From contig DIBV01000003.1 in NCBI GenBank assembly GCA_002415085.1, positions 186,001-250,000 on the forward strand: a stretch of 64,000 nucleotides of DNA, given 5' to 3'. Positions 35,844 to 43,781 of this stretch are shown in pieces. The notes under the pieces were generated by a model. It was not told where the DNA came from. It was given only the letters and a program-made list of their open reading frames with translations, and did no database searches. How positions within the stretch are numbered: position 1 is the first letter of the stretch; the number at the start of each line of letters is the position of its first letter. Source of the DNA: Arsukibacterium sp. UBA5043 (GTDB taxonomy: Bacteria > Pseudomonadota > Gammaproteobacteria > Enterobacterales > Alteromonadaceae). A program made the position numbers and the translations under genes.

Positions 35844-36185
35844 ATGTCTGATATGCAAATACCATTAGAATTTACTGATGCAGCGGCCCGGAAAGTCGCA
35901 TTGCTGGTAAGCGAAGAGGACAATCCGAATCTGAAGCTGCGGGTATATATTACCGGCGGTGGCTGTTCTGGCTTTCAATACGGCTTTACGTTTGATGAAA
36001 AAGTAAACGAGGGTGATTTGACTGTAGAAAAGCAGGGTGTGTCGATGGTTGTCGATCCAATGAGCCTGCAATACCTGATGGGCGGTGTGGTTGATTATAC
36101 CGATGGCCTGCAGGGAAGCCGTTTTATCGTTCAGAATCCGAATGCAACTACAACCTGTGGTTGTGGTTCGTCATTCTCTGTTTAG
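35844..36185 (+). CDS. erpA: Iron-sulfur cluster insertion protein ErpA
   Basis: ErpA is an A-type carrier that delivers Fe-S clusters to apoproteins, including isoprenoid-synthesis enzymes. The 113-residue protein has the three cluster-binding cysteines in place: Cys41 (GGGCSGFQY), Cys105 and Cys107 (TTCGCGSSF), with the HesB fold in between. It is divergent from clcA, 166 bases away, and transcription probably ends at the hairpin at 36216. Confidence 0.97.
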   Translation: MSDMQIPLEFTDAAARKVALLVSEEDNPNLKLRVYITGGGCSGFQYGFTFDEKVNEGDLTVEKQGVSMVVDPMSLQYLMGGVVDYTDGLQGSRFIVQNPNATTTCGCGSSFSV

Positions 36186-36215
36186 TAAAAGTATACTTTT
36201 TGTAAATTTTAAAGG

Positions 36216-36246
36216 ACGATTTTGCTGGTTAGGCCGGCAAAATCGT
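36216..36246. terminator. Hairpin between erpA and the 56-codon gene
   Basis: ACGATTTTGCTGG and CCGGCAAAATCGT form a 13-bp stem with one T-G pair and a 5-base loop. It sits between two convergent genes and has no clean T-tract on either strand, so it probably works as a bidirectional transcription barrier. Confidence 0.6.
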
Positions 36247-36269
36247 TCAAAATCAGTAATCTTGTCTTG

Positions 36270-36440
36270 CTAGCGGGTCGCAAACAGTAAAATGGTAAGA
36301 ACCAGCGCTATCACTAGATTGAAGCTGATAATATATATAAACCCCTTTTTACCCTGTGTGATAGTCCAATTGTTTTGCTGAAGATACAAATACCAAATAA
36401 AACACATCAATAAAGGCACTAAAAACAATAACTTAACCAT
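36270..36440 (-). CDS. Small membrane protein, 56 residues
   Basis: This gene is short, but the frame is convincing. It starts with ATG at 36440 and runs to TAG with two hydrophobic helices (MVKLLFLVPLLMCFIWYLYL, about residues 1-20, and IYIISFNLVIALVLTILLF, about 35-53) joined by a polar loop of QQNNWTITQGKKG. The two-helix hairpin with a QG-KKGF turn looks like a conserved family of small inner-membrane proteins rather than random sequence. Function is unknown. It is convergent with erpA. Confidence 0.7.
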   Translation of the reverse strand: MVKLLFLVPLLMCFIWYLYLQQNNWTITQGKKGFIYIISFNLVIALVLTILLFATR

Positions 36441-36692
36441 TTTTTAAAACCTCAGAATTCTCTGGCGGTAACTAACATTCTGTCCGCCTTACTGTTTATA
36501 CTCATCACTAAAATCTGCCCATGTAAAGTTACTGTACATTTTTTAACGCATGTAGCTATACGCTCGTCGTATCCTATGGTTTAATTAAAATGCTTAAATT
36601 GCTTATTGCACTGGCAATAAGGTTTGGATTTTATTTCGCAGGAAGGCTGGTTAATCATAATAAAAGCGTAACACGCTGGGAGAAGAAAAAAT

Positions 36693-36935
36693 ATGAAAGG
36701 TACTAAAAGTGTAATTTCAGACGAAAATAAGCGTCTTTGTGTCTGGCTTAAGCGACAGCGGCAGGACAAAGGCCATACCATGCGTAGTTTGTCTGAAATT
36801 TTAGGGACCCCCCATTCATTTATCGGTAAAGTTGAGAATCAGGAGCGCCGGCTGGACGTTGTTGAATATGTCCGCTACTGTCAGGCGCTGGAAGTCGATC
36901 CAACAGAAGGATTAAAACAGGTACTCAGTGCCTGA
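36693..36935 (+). CDS. XRE-type helix-turn-helix protein
   Basis: This 80-residue protein is almost entirely a Cro/C1-type helix-turn-helix domain: LKRQRQDKGHTMRSLSEILGTPHSFIGKVENQERRLDVVEYVRYCQALEVDP. The segment SFIGKVENQERRLD matches the recognition helix and the conserved turn of XRE regulators. A GGGAGAAG ribosome site precedes ATG. No sensor or effector domain is attached and no toxin gene is adjacent, so its target is unknown; it is probably a stand-alone chromosomal regulator. A terminator hairpin lies at 36982. Confidence 0.88.
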   Translation: MKGTKSVISDENKRLCVWLKRQRQDKGHTMRSLSEILGTPHSFIGKVENQERRLDVVEYVRYCQALEVDPTEGLKQVLSA

Positions 36936-36981
36936 ACACGATCTTAAGTTAAGTTTACGCTTAACATAGGATTAAGAAAGG

Positions 36982-37005
36982 AAGCCGCTACTCAGCGGCT
37001 TTTTT
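36982..37005 (+). terminator. Rho-independent terminator after the XRE gene
   Basis: AAGCCGCT, loop ACTC, AGCGGCTT, then TTTT make a classic 8-bp stem with a T-tract. It overlaps the last codons of convergent ampG, which lies on the other strand. Confidence 0.85.
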
Positions 37006-38337
37006 ATTAGCAGTAATATTGGATAATCGTGCTAACACAATAATCAATACCAACGCTGGTATACCCATGGTTGCCGTCATAATAAAGAAATTACTATAAC
37101 CGAGCTGGTCGACCCACTGACCTGAAAATCCACCAATAAACTTTGGTAACAACAGCATCAGCGAACTGAACATGGCATATTGAGTAGCGGTAAACGCTAA
37201 ATTGACCAATGACGATAAATACGCAATAAAAGCGCTGGTTGCGATACCGGCACTTAAGTTGTCTGCCGAAATAACTAACGTCAACCACATTAAATCATAG
37301 CCAACCTGGCTAAGCGCCGAAAACAGCAGGTTAGTGGCGGCACTTAAGATCGCACCGGCAAACAACACTTTTATAATGCCAAACTGATTGATTAAAATAC
37401 CGCCAAGTGCCGCACCGACCAATGTCATTATCACCCCAAATACTTTAGAGACACTGGCAACCTCTTCTTTGCTGTAGCCCATATCGACATAAAAAGCATT
37501 CGCCATTACCCCCATCACCACATCGGTAAGCCGGTAGCAGGCAATTAGTGCCAGAATGAGCAAGGCGTGCCATTTATAACGATTAAAAAAGTCGATAAAT
37601 GGCGCGACCACAGCCTGCTTTAACCAGGCTGTCAGTCGTTGTAATACAGATCCCCGGGTGCGTTGTTGCGGCGTTAAGGCACTTACAGGCTCTTTGCTGA
37701 GCAACGTGGTAATAATACCGGGCACCATGCACAGACCCATTACCAGATAAGCATGCTGCCAGCCAGCCAGGTCATAACCCTGGCCATCAGAAAATAACGC
37801 CGCTAACCAAAGCGTACCCGCAGAAGCCAGAATCATTGCCAGACGATAACCGGTAAGATAGGCAGCAGCCAGAGCAGCCTGCATTTCAATTGCCGCACTT
37901 TCAATTCGAAACGCGTCAACATTGATGTCTTGCGTGGCGGAAGCAAAAGCCAGAAGCACTGCCAGTGCGGCCATTAAGGCCAGGTTCTGTTGCGGATCGG
38001 TTAGCGCAATACTGCAAATTGCTACAGTAACCAGAATTTGCGAAGTGAGTAACCAACTGCGACGGCGGCCCAACTTGCGATGCAACAGCGGTATTTTCAG
38101 GTGGTCAGCTAAGGGAGACCAGAGCCATTTTATCGCATAAGCCATAGCCACCCAGCTGAAGTAACCAATATCGGCGCGTGATACGTCCGCTTCCCTGAGC
38201 CAGAATGATAACACCCCGAAAACCAGCATCAATGGCAGGCCACTCGAGAAGCCCAGTACAAAAATCGCTAACACCTGGCGTTGAAAATAAACACGCAGGC
38301 CAGTAAGCCAAAGCGGGAATGGGGCCAAAGTAAACAT
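36988..38337 (-). CDS. ampG: Muropeptide permease AmpG
   Basis: AmpG is a 12-14 helix MFS transporter that brings anhydro-muropeptides into the cytoplasm for recycling. The 449-residue protein has the family segments GFSSGLPLMLVFGVLSFWLREADVS, WLWSPLADHL, GRRRSWLL, ATQDINVDAFRIE and DNLSAGIATSAFIAYLSSL. It is the last gene of a minus-strand run rlmG-yajG-ppiA-orf-ampG; yajG and ampG are neighbours in Escherichia too. Its 3' end contains the terminator of the opposing gene. Confidence 0.94.
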   Translation of the reverse strand: MFTLAPFPLWLTGLRVYFQRQVLAIFVLGFSSGLPLMLVFGVLSFWLREADVSRADIGYFSWVAMAYAIKWLWSPLADHLKIPLLHRKLGRRRSWLLTSQILVTVAICSIALTDPQQNLALMAALAVLLAFASATQDINVDAFRIESAAIEMQAALAAAYLTGYRLAMILASAGTLWLAALFSDGQGYDLAGWQHAYLVMGLCMVPGIITTLLSKEPVSALTPQQRTRGSVLQRLTAWLKQAVVAPFIDFFNRYKWHALLILALIACYRLTDVVMGVMANAFYVDMGYSKEEVASVSKVFGVIMTLVGAALGGILINQFGIIKVLFAGAILSAATNLLFSALSQVGYDLMWLTLVISADNLSAGIATSAFIAYLSSLVNLAFTATQYAMFSSLMLLLPKFIGGFSGQWVDQLGYSNFFIMTATMGIPALVLIIVLARLSNITANKKAAE

Positions 38338-38392
38338 CCAAACTCAAAAACGATTGCGGTAGCTTACCCTGCTGCTGATGAAGGTCAAGCAA

Positions 38393-38713
38393 TTAGGGAC
38401 GGACGCCAATGCAGTCAAGCGGACACTGCCCTTTACCTCGCAGGAAGCACATACAATCCTGAATACTGCGGCGAAGCTGACGGTTATGCTGCAGACTGTA
38501 AGCGGGCCAGTACTCGAGCTGATGCATCAGGTGCCAGAAAGCCCGCTCCTGCAAGCTACCGGGGGTGCCTGCCAGCAAATCAAGTTGCGACCACTCTTCC
38601 AGCGTATCCCAGATAAATAAATGCAGTTCACTATGTGCCAACCGGCCGCGCAGAAAGCGAGACACATAGTACACCAGCTGCTGAGATTTGAGTTCAATAA
38701 ACCGCTCTGCCAT
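38393..38713 (-). CDS. Hypothetical protein with C-terminal cysteine cluster
   Basis: I do not recognise this 106-residue protein. I start it at ATG 38713 because a TTGAGG ribosome site lies 6 bases ahead; a TTG 33 bases upstream is the alternative. Most of the chain is helical and aromatic-rich (ERFIELKSQQLVYYVSRFLR, then FIWDTLEEW). It ends with CMCFLRGKGQCPLDC, four cysteines in a C-x-C-x7-C-x3-C spacing that could hold a metal ion. It lies in the run between ppiA and ampG, 54 and 55 bases from each. Confidence 0.7.
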   Translation of the reverse strand: MAERFIELKSQQLVYYVSRFLRGRLAHSELHLFIWDTLEEWSQLDLLAGTPGSLQERAFWHLMHQLEYWPAYSLQHNRQLRRSIQDCMCFLRGKGQCPLDCIGVRP

Positions 38714-38767
38714 TACTTGCCTCAACTGTTGCGAATGTGACAACAATTAAGGCAAGTATAGTCGGTT

Positions 38768-39349
38768 TTATTCGATTGGCAGTAAGCGTACTGTATTTAA
38801 CAATAAGGGCTCAACGGGCACATCTGGCCAGCCCAGCTTTTCACTGGTCTCGGTCTGCAATGCATTCAGTTTATCGAGTACGTCAAAGCCACTGATTACC
38901 CTGCCAAATACCGCATAGCCCCAGCGGGAACCCGGATCAAGACTGTCATTATCTGCCAGATTAATATAAAACTGGCTGCTGGCACTATGCGGGTCAGTCA
39001 GGCGAGCCATCGCAATAGTACCATATTGGTTTTTCAAGCCATTGCCGGACTCATTAAAAATGGTTTTTCCCTGCTCAATTTCAGCAAACTGCCTGTTGTA
39101 TCCACCGCCCTGCACGACAAAATCTGCAATAAGCCGGTGAAAAACGGTGTTGTTATAAGCATTAGCTTTGACATAACTTAAGAAGTTATTGACGGTGATC
39201 GGCGCCCGGCTGCGATCCAGCTCCAGCACAATATTGCCGACTGACGTCTCCAGCTGCACCTTGGGATAAAGGTTGTCAGGCTGCATAAACTTACCCGCCC
39301 AGACGGGCAGGGTGAAAAATAACATCAGCAGAGTTAACCAGGCTCGCAT
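38768..39349 (-). CDS. ppiA: Periplasmic peptidyl-prolyl isomerase (cyclophilin)
   Basis: This 193-residue cyclophilin has a signal peptide (MRAWLTLLMLFFTLPVWA) and the catalytic core: FHRLIADFVVQGGGY (the active-site Arg and Phe), SASSQFYINLADN, and GYAVFGRVISGFDVL. It should catalyse proline isomerisation in the periplasm. The length and signal fit PpiA rather than cytoplasmic PpiB. AGAGGA lies 7 bases before ATG. It begins 4 bases after yajG, so the two are co-transcribed. Confidence 0.93.
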   Translation of the reverse strand: MRAWLTLLMLFFTLPVWAGKFMQPDNLYPKVQLETSVGNIVLELDRSRAPITVNNFLSYVKANAYNNTVFHRLIADFVVQGGGYNRQFAEIEQGKTIFNESGNGLKNQYGTIAMARLTDPHSASSQFYINLADNDSLDPGSRWGYAVFGRVISGFDVLDKLNALQTETSEKLGWPDVPVEPLLLNTVRLLPIE

Positions 39350-39353
39350 TGTT

Positions 39354-39905
39354 TTATCCTCTTAGTTCGGTTTGCCAGCTGTCATCACGCAGTAGGTCGG
39401 TAAGTACCTGTTCGGTCAGCACCCTGAGCTCCCGTTCGATCACTGCAATATCGGCTCTAAGGGGCGCTATCTGGCGACTGTCACCACTATAGGCTTTGGA
39501 GAAACTACTGCCATTGTGCTGCACCAGCACCGTCATGGTTACCCGGTTAACCACTTCATGATCAAGTGGGCGCTGATTGACTCTGGCTTGCAACTGATTA
39601 ATCTGAATGGTTAAAGTGCGGTCACTTTGATTGTTTAAGCTCGCCCCTCTGGCTTTCAGCGCTGTGGCAACGGTCTGTTCTAATTCTGCCCTGAGATCAT
39701 TGGCAGTTGCATAGCCCTTGCTGGAGTCACCGCGCTGAATAACCAGCGTATGCATACTTGCCCGCTGGTCCAGCAGATAAAAACTAAACGAAGTCTGATT
39801 CAGAGAAGGTGCCTGTGGCCAGAACACCTGAGGGCTGACGATTAACTGCGGTGGCTTGCTGGCACAGCCTGCAAGTAAAAATAGACACAGCAACAGGGTA
39901 CGCAT
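39354..39905 (-). CDS. yajG: YajG family lipoprotein
   Basis: This 183-residue protein has a lipobox (LLAGC, Cys14) and the beta-rich YajG domain, including the LRAELEQTVATALKARG helix region after a Val/Leu-rich strand. Function is unknown; it is predicted to be anchored in the outer membrane. Association with ampG (three genes away here, adjacent in Escherichia) points to a cell-wall link, which is only an inference. GGAG precedes the start. Confidence 0.85.
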   Translation of the reverse strand: MRTLLLCLFLLAGCASKPPQLIVSPQVFWPQAPSLNQTSFSFYLLDQRASMHTLVIQRGDSSKGYATANDLRAELEQTVATALKARGASLNNQSDRTLTIQINQLQARVNQRPLDHEVVNRVTMTVLVQHNGSSFSKAYSGDSRQIAPLRADIAVIERELRVLTEQVLTDLLRDDSWQTELRG

Positions 39906-39910
39906 CAGGG

Positions 39911-41065
39911 TTAACTCCTTTTTATGGCTTCGAGTATTACAAATTTAGGATTAGCAGCCAACTGCTGACAATGGCCAAATAGCCGCTGTAATTGCTGCTG
40001 ATAATTGAGGTGGCGATTAGCTACAATACGTAACCTGCCCCCTCGTTTCAATACCCGTTTGGCTTCGGTGAACATTTGCGTTGCAATGTGAGTGGTAACG
40101 GTATGCTGTTGATGAAAAGGTGGGTTACAAATAATCTGGTCTGCGCTCTGGTCTGGTTGACTTGCCAGGCAATCGTCGACCACAAACTCGGCCTGGCTCA
40201 GGCAATTGGGCAAATTCAAGGCAATACTGGCGTGAGCTGAGGCTATCGCCATATAAGATTCATCAGTAAATACAACCTGACAATCAGACTGCTGAGCCAG
40301 CAGCATCAGCCCCAGAACCCCATTACCACAGCCTAAATCGATAATACGCTGATCTGCTGTGTCTGGTGGTAAGTGCTGCAACAAAAAACGGGCACCTAAA
40401 TCCAGTTTTTCCCGGGCGAAAACGTTTGCATGGTTTATCAAGGTAAAATTCGTGTCTGCCAGCGGCCATTGCAACGGAAACTGCGGTTGTAATTTCCCCT
40501 GCTGCGGCTGACATTGAATAAGCCGGCATTTTTTCACTGCCAGTGAGGCTTGGGCAGGGCCCAGTTGCTTTTCAAATATATCTAATACGTTACGGTTGAT
40601 TTCTCTGGCTTTCGCTGCTGCCAGAATAACGGTATCAGGTTTGATAACCGCTGCCAGCTGACTTAGAATAAAACGCAAATAGCTATGATTATTAGGCAGT
40701 TTAATCACTACAACATCGGCGTCAGTGGGCAGCGGCATCAAGCTGTCAATACTGGTAAACGGCTGGTTATCCAGGCCGTTGCCGGCGCGATTGTAGATAA
40801 CGGCTTGCCGGGCCAGATAAGAATCAGTACTGCTGGTTTGGCGCCAATGTGCCAGGGCGCAGGACAATGCCCCGAAACTATCATTGATCAATAACAGATG
40901 AGGAGAGGCGTGGTGAGTTACAGTAAAATCGGTGGCAGCTTTATTGACCGCGTCTATTAAAAGTTCATCTGCCGCATCCCAGGCTTGTAAACTGTGGTTA
41001 GGCTGATTAAGCGGCCAGCGCTGGAGGGTCAGGTTGATCTGACCAATCTGAAATTGGGTATTCAT
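39911..41065 (-). CDS. rlmG: 23S rRNA (guanine-2445-type) methyltransferase RlmG
   Basis: RlmG methylates G1835 of 23S rRNA. The 384-residue protein has an N-terminal inactive methyltransferase-like domain and a C-terminal Rossmann domain with the AdoMet motif DLGCGNGVLGLMLL and the catalytic ICNPPFHQQH (NPPF). The N-terminal segment LTLQRWPLNQPNHSLQAWDAADELLI matches RlmG well. It is divergent from alkB, 32 bases away, and its product is followed after 5 bases by yajG. The call text names the family by methylated base type; the specific site is G1835. Confidence 0.92.
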   Translation of the reverse strand: MNTQFQIGQINLTLQRWPLNQPNHSLQAWDAADELLIDAVNKAATDFTVTHHASPHLLLINDSFGALSCALAHWRQTSSTDSYLARQAVIYNRAGNGLDNQPFTSIDSLMPLPTDADVVVIKLPNNHSYLRFILSQLAAVIKPDTVILAAAKAREINRNVLDIFEKQLGPAQASLAVKKCRLIQCQPQQGKLQPQFPLQWPLADTNFTLINHANVFAREKLDLGARFLLQHLPPDTADQRIIDLGCGNGVLGLMLLAQQSDCQVVFTDESYMAIASAHASIALNLPNCLSQAEFVVDDCLASQPDQSADQIICNPPFHQQHTVTTHIATQMFTEAKRVLKRGGRLRIVANRHLNYQQQLQRLFGHCQQLAANPKFVILEAIKRS

Positions 41066-41097
41066 AGCAACAACGTTTTAGCAGAGAGAACCACATT

Positions 41098-41721
41098 TTG
41101 ACACGCCAGACGCAGAGCGACAACTGCAAAGCTGTTGCACAACACTTTTTATTACCAGAAGCTGAGATTAGCCTGTGGCCGGCATGGCTGGCAGAACCTG
41201 ATGCCGAGACATTGCTCACAACGCTTGCTGCAGAATTAAGCTGGCGACAAGAGCAAATTCGCATTTACGGTAAAACGGTGAACATTCCGCGCCAGCAAGT
41301 ATGGATGGGGGAGCCGCATTGCAGCTATCAGTATTCCGGTGTTCGTTTTGCTCCTTCGTCCTGGCATCCAGCAGTGCAGCAGCTAGTCGCGGTTGTCAGC
41401 AATACGATTAACCGGCCACTAAATTGTGTGCTGCTTAACCTTTATGCCAGCGGCCAGGACCATATGGGATGGCATGCTGATAATGAACCTGAACTTGGTG
41501 TGGCGCCGGTTATTGCTTCATTAAGTTTAGGGGCAACCCGACGTTTTGACTTGCAACACCGGACGCAGGGGCATCAACTGCAGTTGCAGCTGGAAAATGG
41601 TAGTTTACTGGTCATGGCAGGAAAGTGCCAGCAGCACTGGCAGCACCGGCTGCCCAAACAAAGCCGGGTTGCGGCGCCGCGGCTTAACCTTACTTTTCGG
41701 TATATAGCCCCGCCAATTTAG
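41098..41721 (+). CDS. alkB: Alpha-ketoglutarate-dependent dioxygenase AlkB family
   Basis: This 207-residue protein is a Fe(II)/2-oxoglutarate enzyme of the AlkB type, which oxidatively removes methyl groups from bases in DNA or RNA. The iron triad is visible in GWHADNEPELG (His and Asp) and WQHRLP (distal His), and RLNLTFR provides the 2-oxoglutarate arginine. The preceding segment PHCSYQYSGVRF matches the substrate lid. The only plausible start is TTG at 41098, with a GAGAG-like ribosome site 9 bases ahead. It shares a 32-base gap with rlmG. Confidence 0.9.
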   Translation: MTRQTQSDNCKAVAQHFLLPEAEISLWPAWLAEPDAETLLTTLAAELSWRQEQIRIYGKTVNIPRQQVWMGEPHCSYQYSGVRFAPSSWHPAVQQLVAVVSNTINRPLNCVLLNLYASGQDHMGWHADNEPELGVAPVIASLSLGATRRFDLQHRTQGHQLQLQLENGSLLVMAGKCQQHWQHRLPKQSRVAAPRLNLTFRYIAPPI

Positions 41722-41858
41722 ACTAAATAATTTTTAGTAATACGGCCAGTTTGTTAGTGGATTTAGTGGATTATTTGGTTCAAAAAACCAATTTGCAGGC
41801 GACAATGCTTACTGGCTTGACTAAAATCAGCATTAAACCAGAACAGGGAACGAAGACT

Positions 41859-42191
41859 ATGCTAATTCATACCGCAATCGAACAAAAATTACTGAGTGCT
41901 TTTGAACCGGTATTTCTGGAAGTCATTAATGAAAGTGCCAATCACAATGTACCCGCTGGTTCTGAATCTCATTTTAAGGTAGTGATTGTGACTCCGGCAT
42001 TTGATGGTATGCGTTTGCTGCCGCGTCACCGTGCCGTTAATGCTGTAGTGGCAGAGGAACTGGCAGAAAAGATCCATGCTCTGGCTTTACATACCTATAC
42101 GCCTTCGGAGTGGTACGAGTATTACGCCGAAAAACCACCCGCCTCGCCAAAATGCTTTGGTGGTAGCAAAAACGACAAGGCATCGTTGTAA
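41859..42191 (+). CDS. bolA: BolA family protein
   Basis: BolA proteins work with monothiol glutaredoxins in Fe-S handling and affect cell shape under stress. From ATG 41859 (AGGGA 9 bases upstream) it has 110 residues; a longer frame begins upstream but is not supported. The family motif is intact: FEPVFLEVINESANHNV, then SHFKVVIVTPAFDGMRLLPRHRAVNAVV with the C-terminal cluster-ligand His (RHR). In Escherichia bolA is next to yajG/ampG, and here it is 2 kb away, partly conserving that neighbourhood. Confidence 0.94.
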   Translation: MLIHTAIEQKLLSAFEPVFLEVINESANHNVPAGSESHFKVVIVTPAFDGMRLLPRHRAVNAVVAEELAEKIHALALHTYTPSEWYEYYAEKPPASPKCFGGSKNDKASL

Positions 42192-42264
42192 CAGCATACT
42201 GCAACACGTTGCTGTGAAAGCTGCACTATCCACTTTATTCGCTGAAATTAGCCTGAAATAAAAT

Positions 42265-42288
42265 AAACAGGCTGATCAGACCTGTTTT
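42265..42288 (+). terminator. Rho-independent terminator after bolA
   Basis: AAACAGG, a 9-base loop containing CTGATCAG, and CCTGTTT form a 7-bp stem followed by a T. It lies 74 bases after the bolA stop and 58 bases before fabV. Confidence 0.65.
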
Positions 42289-42345
42289 CTGCGTTAAAGT
42301 TTTACACTAGCATAATTTTTTAGTGAGCTAACGACAGGACTTCTT

Positions 42346-43539
42346 ATGGTTATTCAACCGAAAATTCGTGGTTTTATTTGTACCAATGCCCATCCGGTGG
42401 GCTGTGCCGAAAATGTCAGACAGCAAATTAGCTATGTTAAACAACAAGGGCCGGTCGCCAATGGCCCGAAAAACGTGCTGGTTATTGGTGCATCGACCGG
42501 TTATGGCCTGGCATCCAGAATCACAGCCGCGTTCGGTTCAGGCGCCAGCACCTTGGGGATATTTTTTGAAAAGGCGCCGACAGACAGTAAAACCGGTTCG
42601 GCCGGCTGGTACAACACTGCCGCATTTGAGCAGGCCGCGAAAGCAGAAGGGTTATGGAATAAACATCTGAATGGTGACGCCTTTACTGATGAGCTAAAAG
42701 CCGAAGCCATTAATCTTATCCGTAGTGAAATGGGTAAAATTGATTTAGTGGTCTATAGCCTGGCGGCGCCACGGCGAAAAGATCCGGTAAGTGGTGAGGT
42801 TTACAGTTCGGTATTGAAGCCAATAGGCCAGGCTTATACTGCCAAAAACCTTAATACTACCAAGCGTGAGATCGAAGACGTGTCGGTAGAGCCGGCAAAC
42901 GACGAAGAGATATTCAATACCGTTAAAGTAATGGGTGGAGAAGACTGGGAACGCTGGTTAGATCAGCTGCACGCTGCAGGAGTATTAGCTGAGAATTGTC
43001 AGACAGTAGCCTACACCTATATTGGCAAAAAGCTTACCTGGCCAATTTATGGCAAGGCAACTATCGGTCGGGCCAAAGAAGATTTGGACCGGGCTGCAGG
43101 CGCTATTCGCAGTAAGCTGGGTGATCTGAAAGCAACAGCTTATGTTGCTTCACTAAAAGCCCTGGTGACCCAGGCCAGCTCCGCTATTCCTATTATGCCG
43201 CTGTACATATCATTGCTTTATCGGGTGATGAAGCAGCAAGGCACTCAGGAAGGTTGTATTGAACAAATTAATGGCTTATTCCGCCAGGGATTATACAGCG
43301 ACACCCCCATTCTTGATGACGCAGGCCGGCTAAGAATGGATGGCAAAGAATTAGCAGACGAAGTCCAGAATAGCGTTGCGGCGCTGTGGGATCAGGTAAC
43401 GACCGATACAATTGACAGCCTGACGGATTACCATGGCTATCATACCGAATTTTTACATTTATTTGGCTTTGGCTTTGACGGTGTTGATTATCAGGCCGAC
43501 GTTACCCCGGCAGTGCCTCTGGTCAACCTGGCTAATTAG
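42346..43539 (+). CDS. fabV: Trans-2-enoyl-ACP reductase FabV
   Basis: FabV performs the final reduction of fatty-acid elongation; it is a longer, single-domain relative of FabI and is insensitive to triclosan in other species. The 397-residue length fits. Visible are the N-terminal PKIRGFICTNAHPVGCAENV, the nucleotide-binding VLVIGASTGYGLASRI, the LVVYSLAAPRRKDP segment and YIGKKLTWPIYGKATIGRAKEDLD with the Tyr-(x)8-Lys catalytic pair. AGGA precedes ATG by 7 bases. A terminator follows at 43550. Confidence 0.96.
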   Translation: MVIQPKIRGFICTNAHPVGCAENVRQQISYVKQQGPVANGPKNVLVIGASTGYGLASRITAAFGSGASTLGIFFEKAPTDSKTGSAGWYNTAAFEQAAKAEGLWNKHLNGDAFTDELKAEAINLIRSEMGKIDLVVYSLAAPRRKDPVSGEVYSSVLKPIGQAYTAKNLNTTKREIEDVSVEPANDEEIFNTVKVMGGEDWERWLDQLHAAGVLAENCQTVAYTYIGKKLTWPIYGKATIGRAKEDLDRAAGAIRSKLGDLKATAYVASLKALVTQASSAIPIMPLYISLLYRVMKQQGTQEGCIEQINGLFRQGLYSDTPILDDAGRLRMDGKELADEVQNSVAALWDQVTTDTIDSLTDYHGYHTEFLHLFGFGFDGVDYQADVTPAVPLVNLAN

Positions 43540-43549
43540 TCGTATTGAC

Positions 43550-43570
43550 AGCCGTCTGCGGGCGGCTTTT
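43550..43570 (+). terminator. Rho-independent terminator after fabV
   Basis: AGCCGTC, loop TGCG, GGCGGCT form a 7-bp stem with one T-G pair, followed by TTTT. It ends the fabV transcript before the nqr operon. Confidence 0.8.
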
Positions 43571-43704
43571 AGCTTGGCAAGGCGGCAATGATTTTGCTGA
43601 TAATTTTACGTCACACCATGGATAGCCGCTTGCTTTAATGCTAGAATTCGCGACTTTAATACGTGTATCTGATTAAAAATTAATCGCCTTGCGGGCTTTA
43701 TTAG

Positions 43705-43710
43705 TATAAT
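43705..43710 (+). promoter_or_regulatory. Candidate -10 box for the nqr operon
   Basis: TATAAT lies 72 bases before the nqrA start codon. The -35 region at the usual spacing is poor, so confidence is low. The 242 bases between fabV and nqrA should hold the promoter. Confidence 0.35.
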
Positions 43711-43781
43711 CAGGTGTGCTGTGCTCGCTGCAGCTGAAAAACTAGACCCGGTTTCTTCTCAAAATAGTAGTGCAAGTACGT

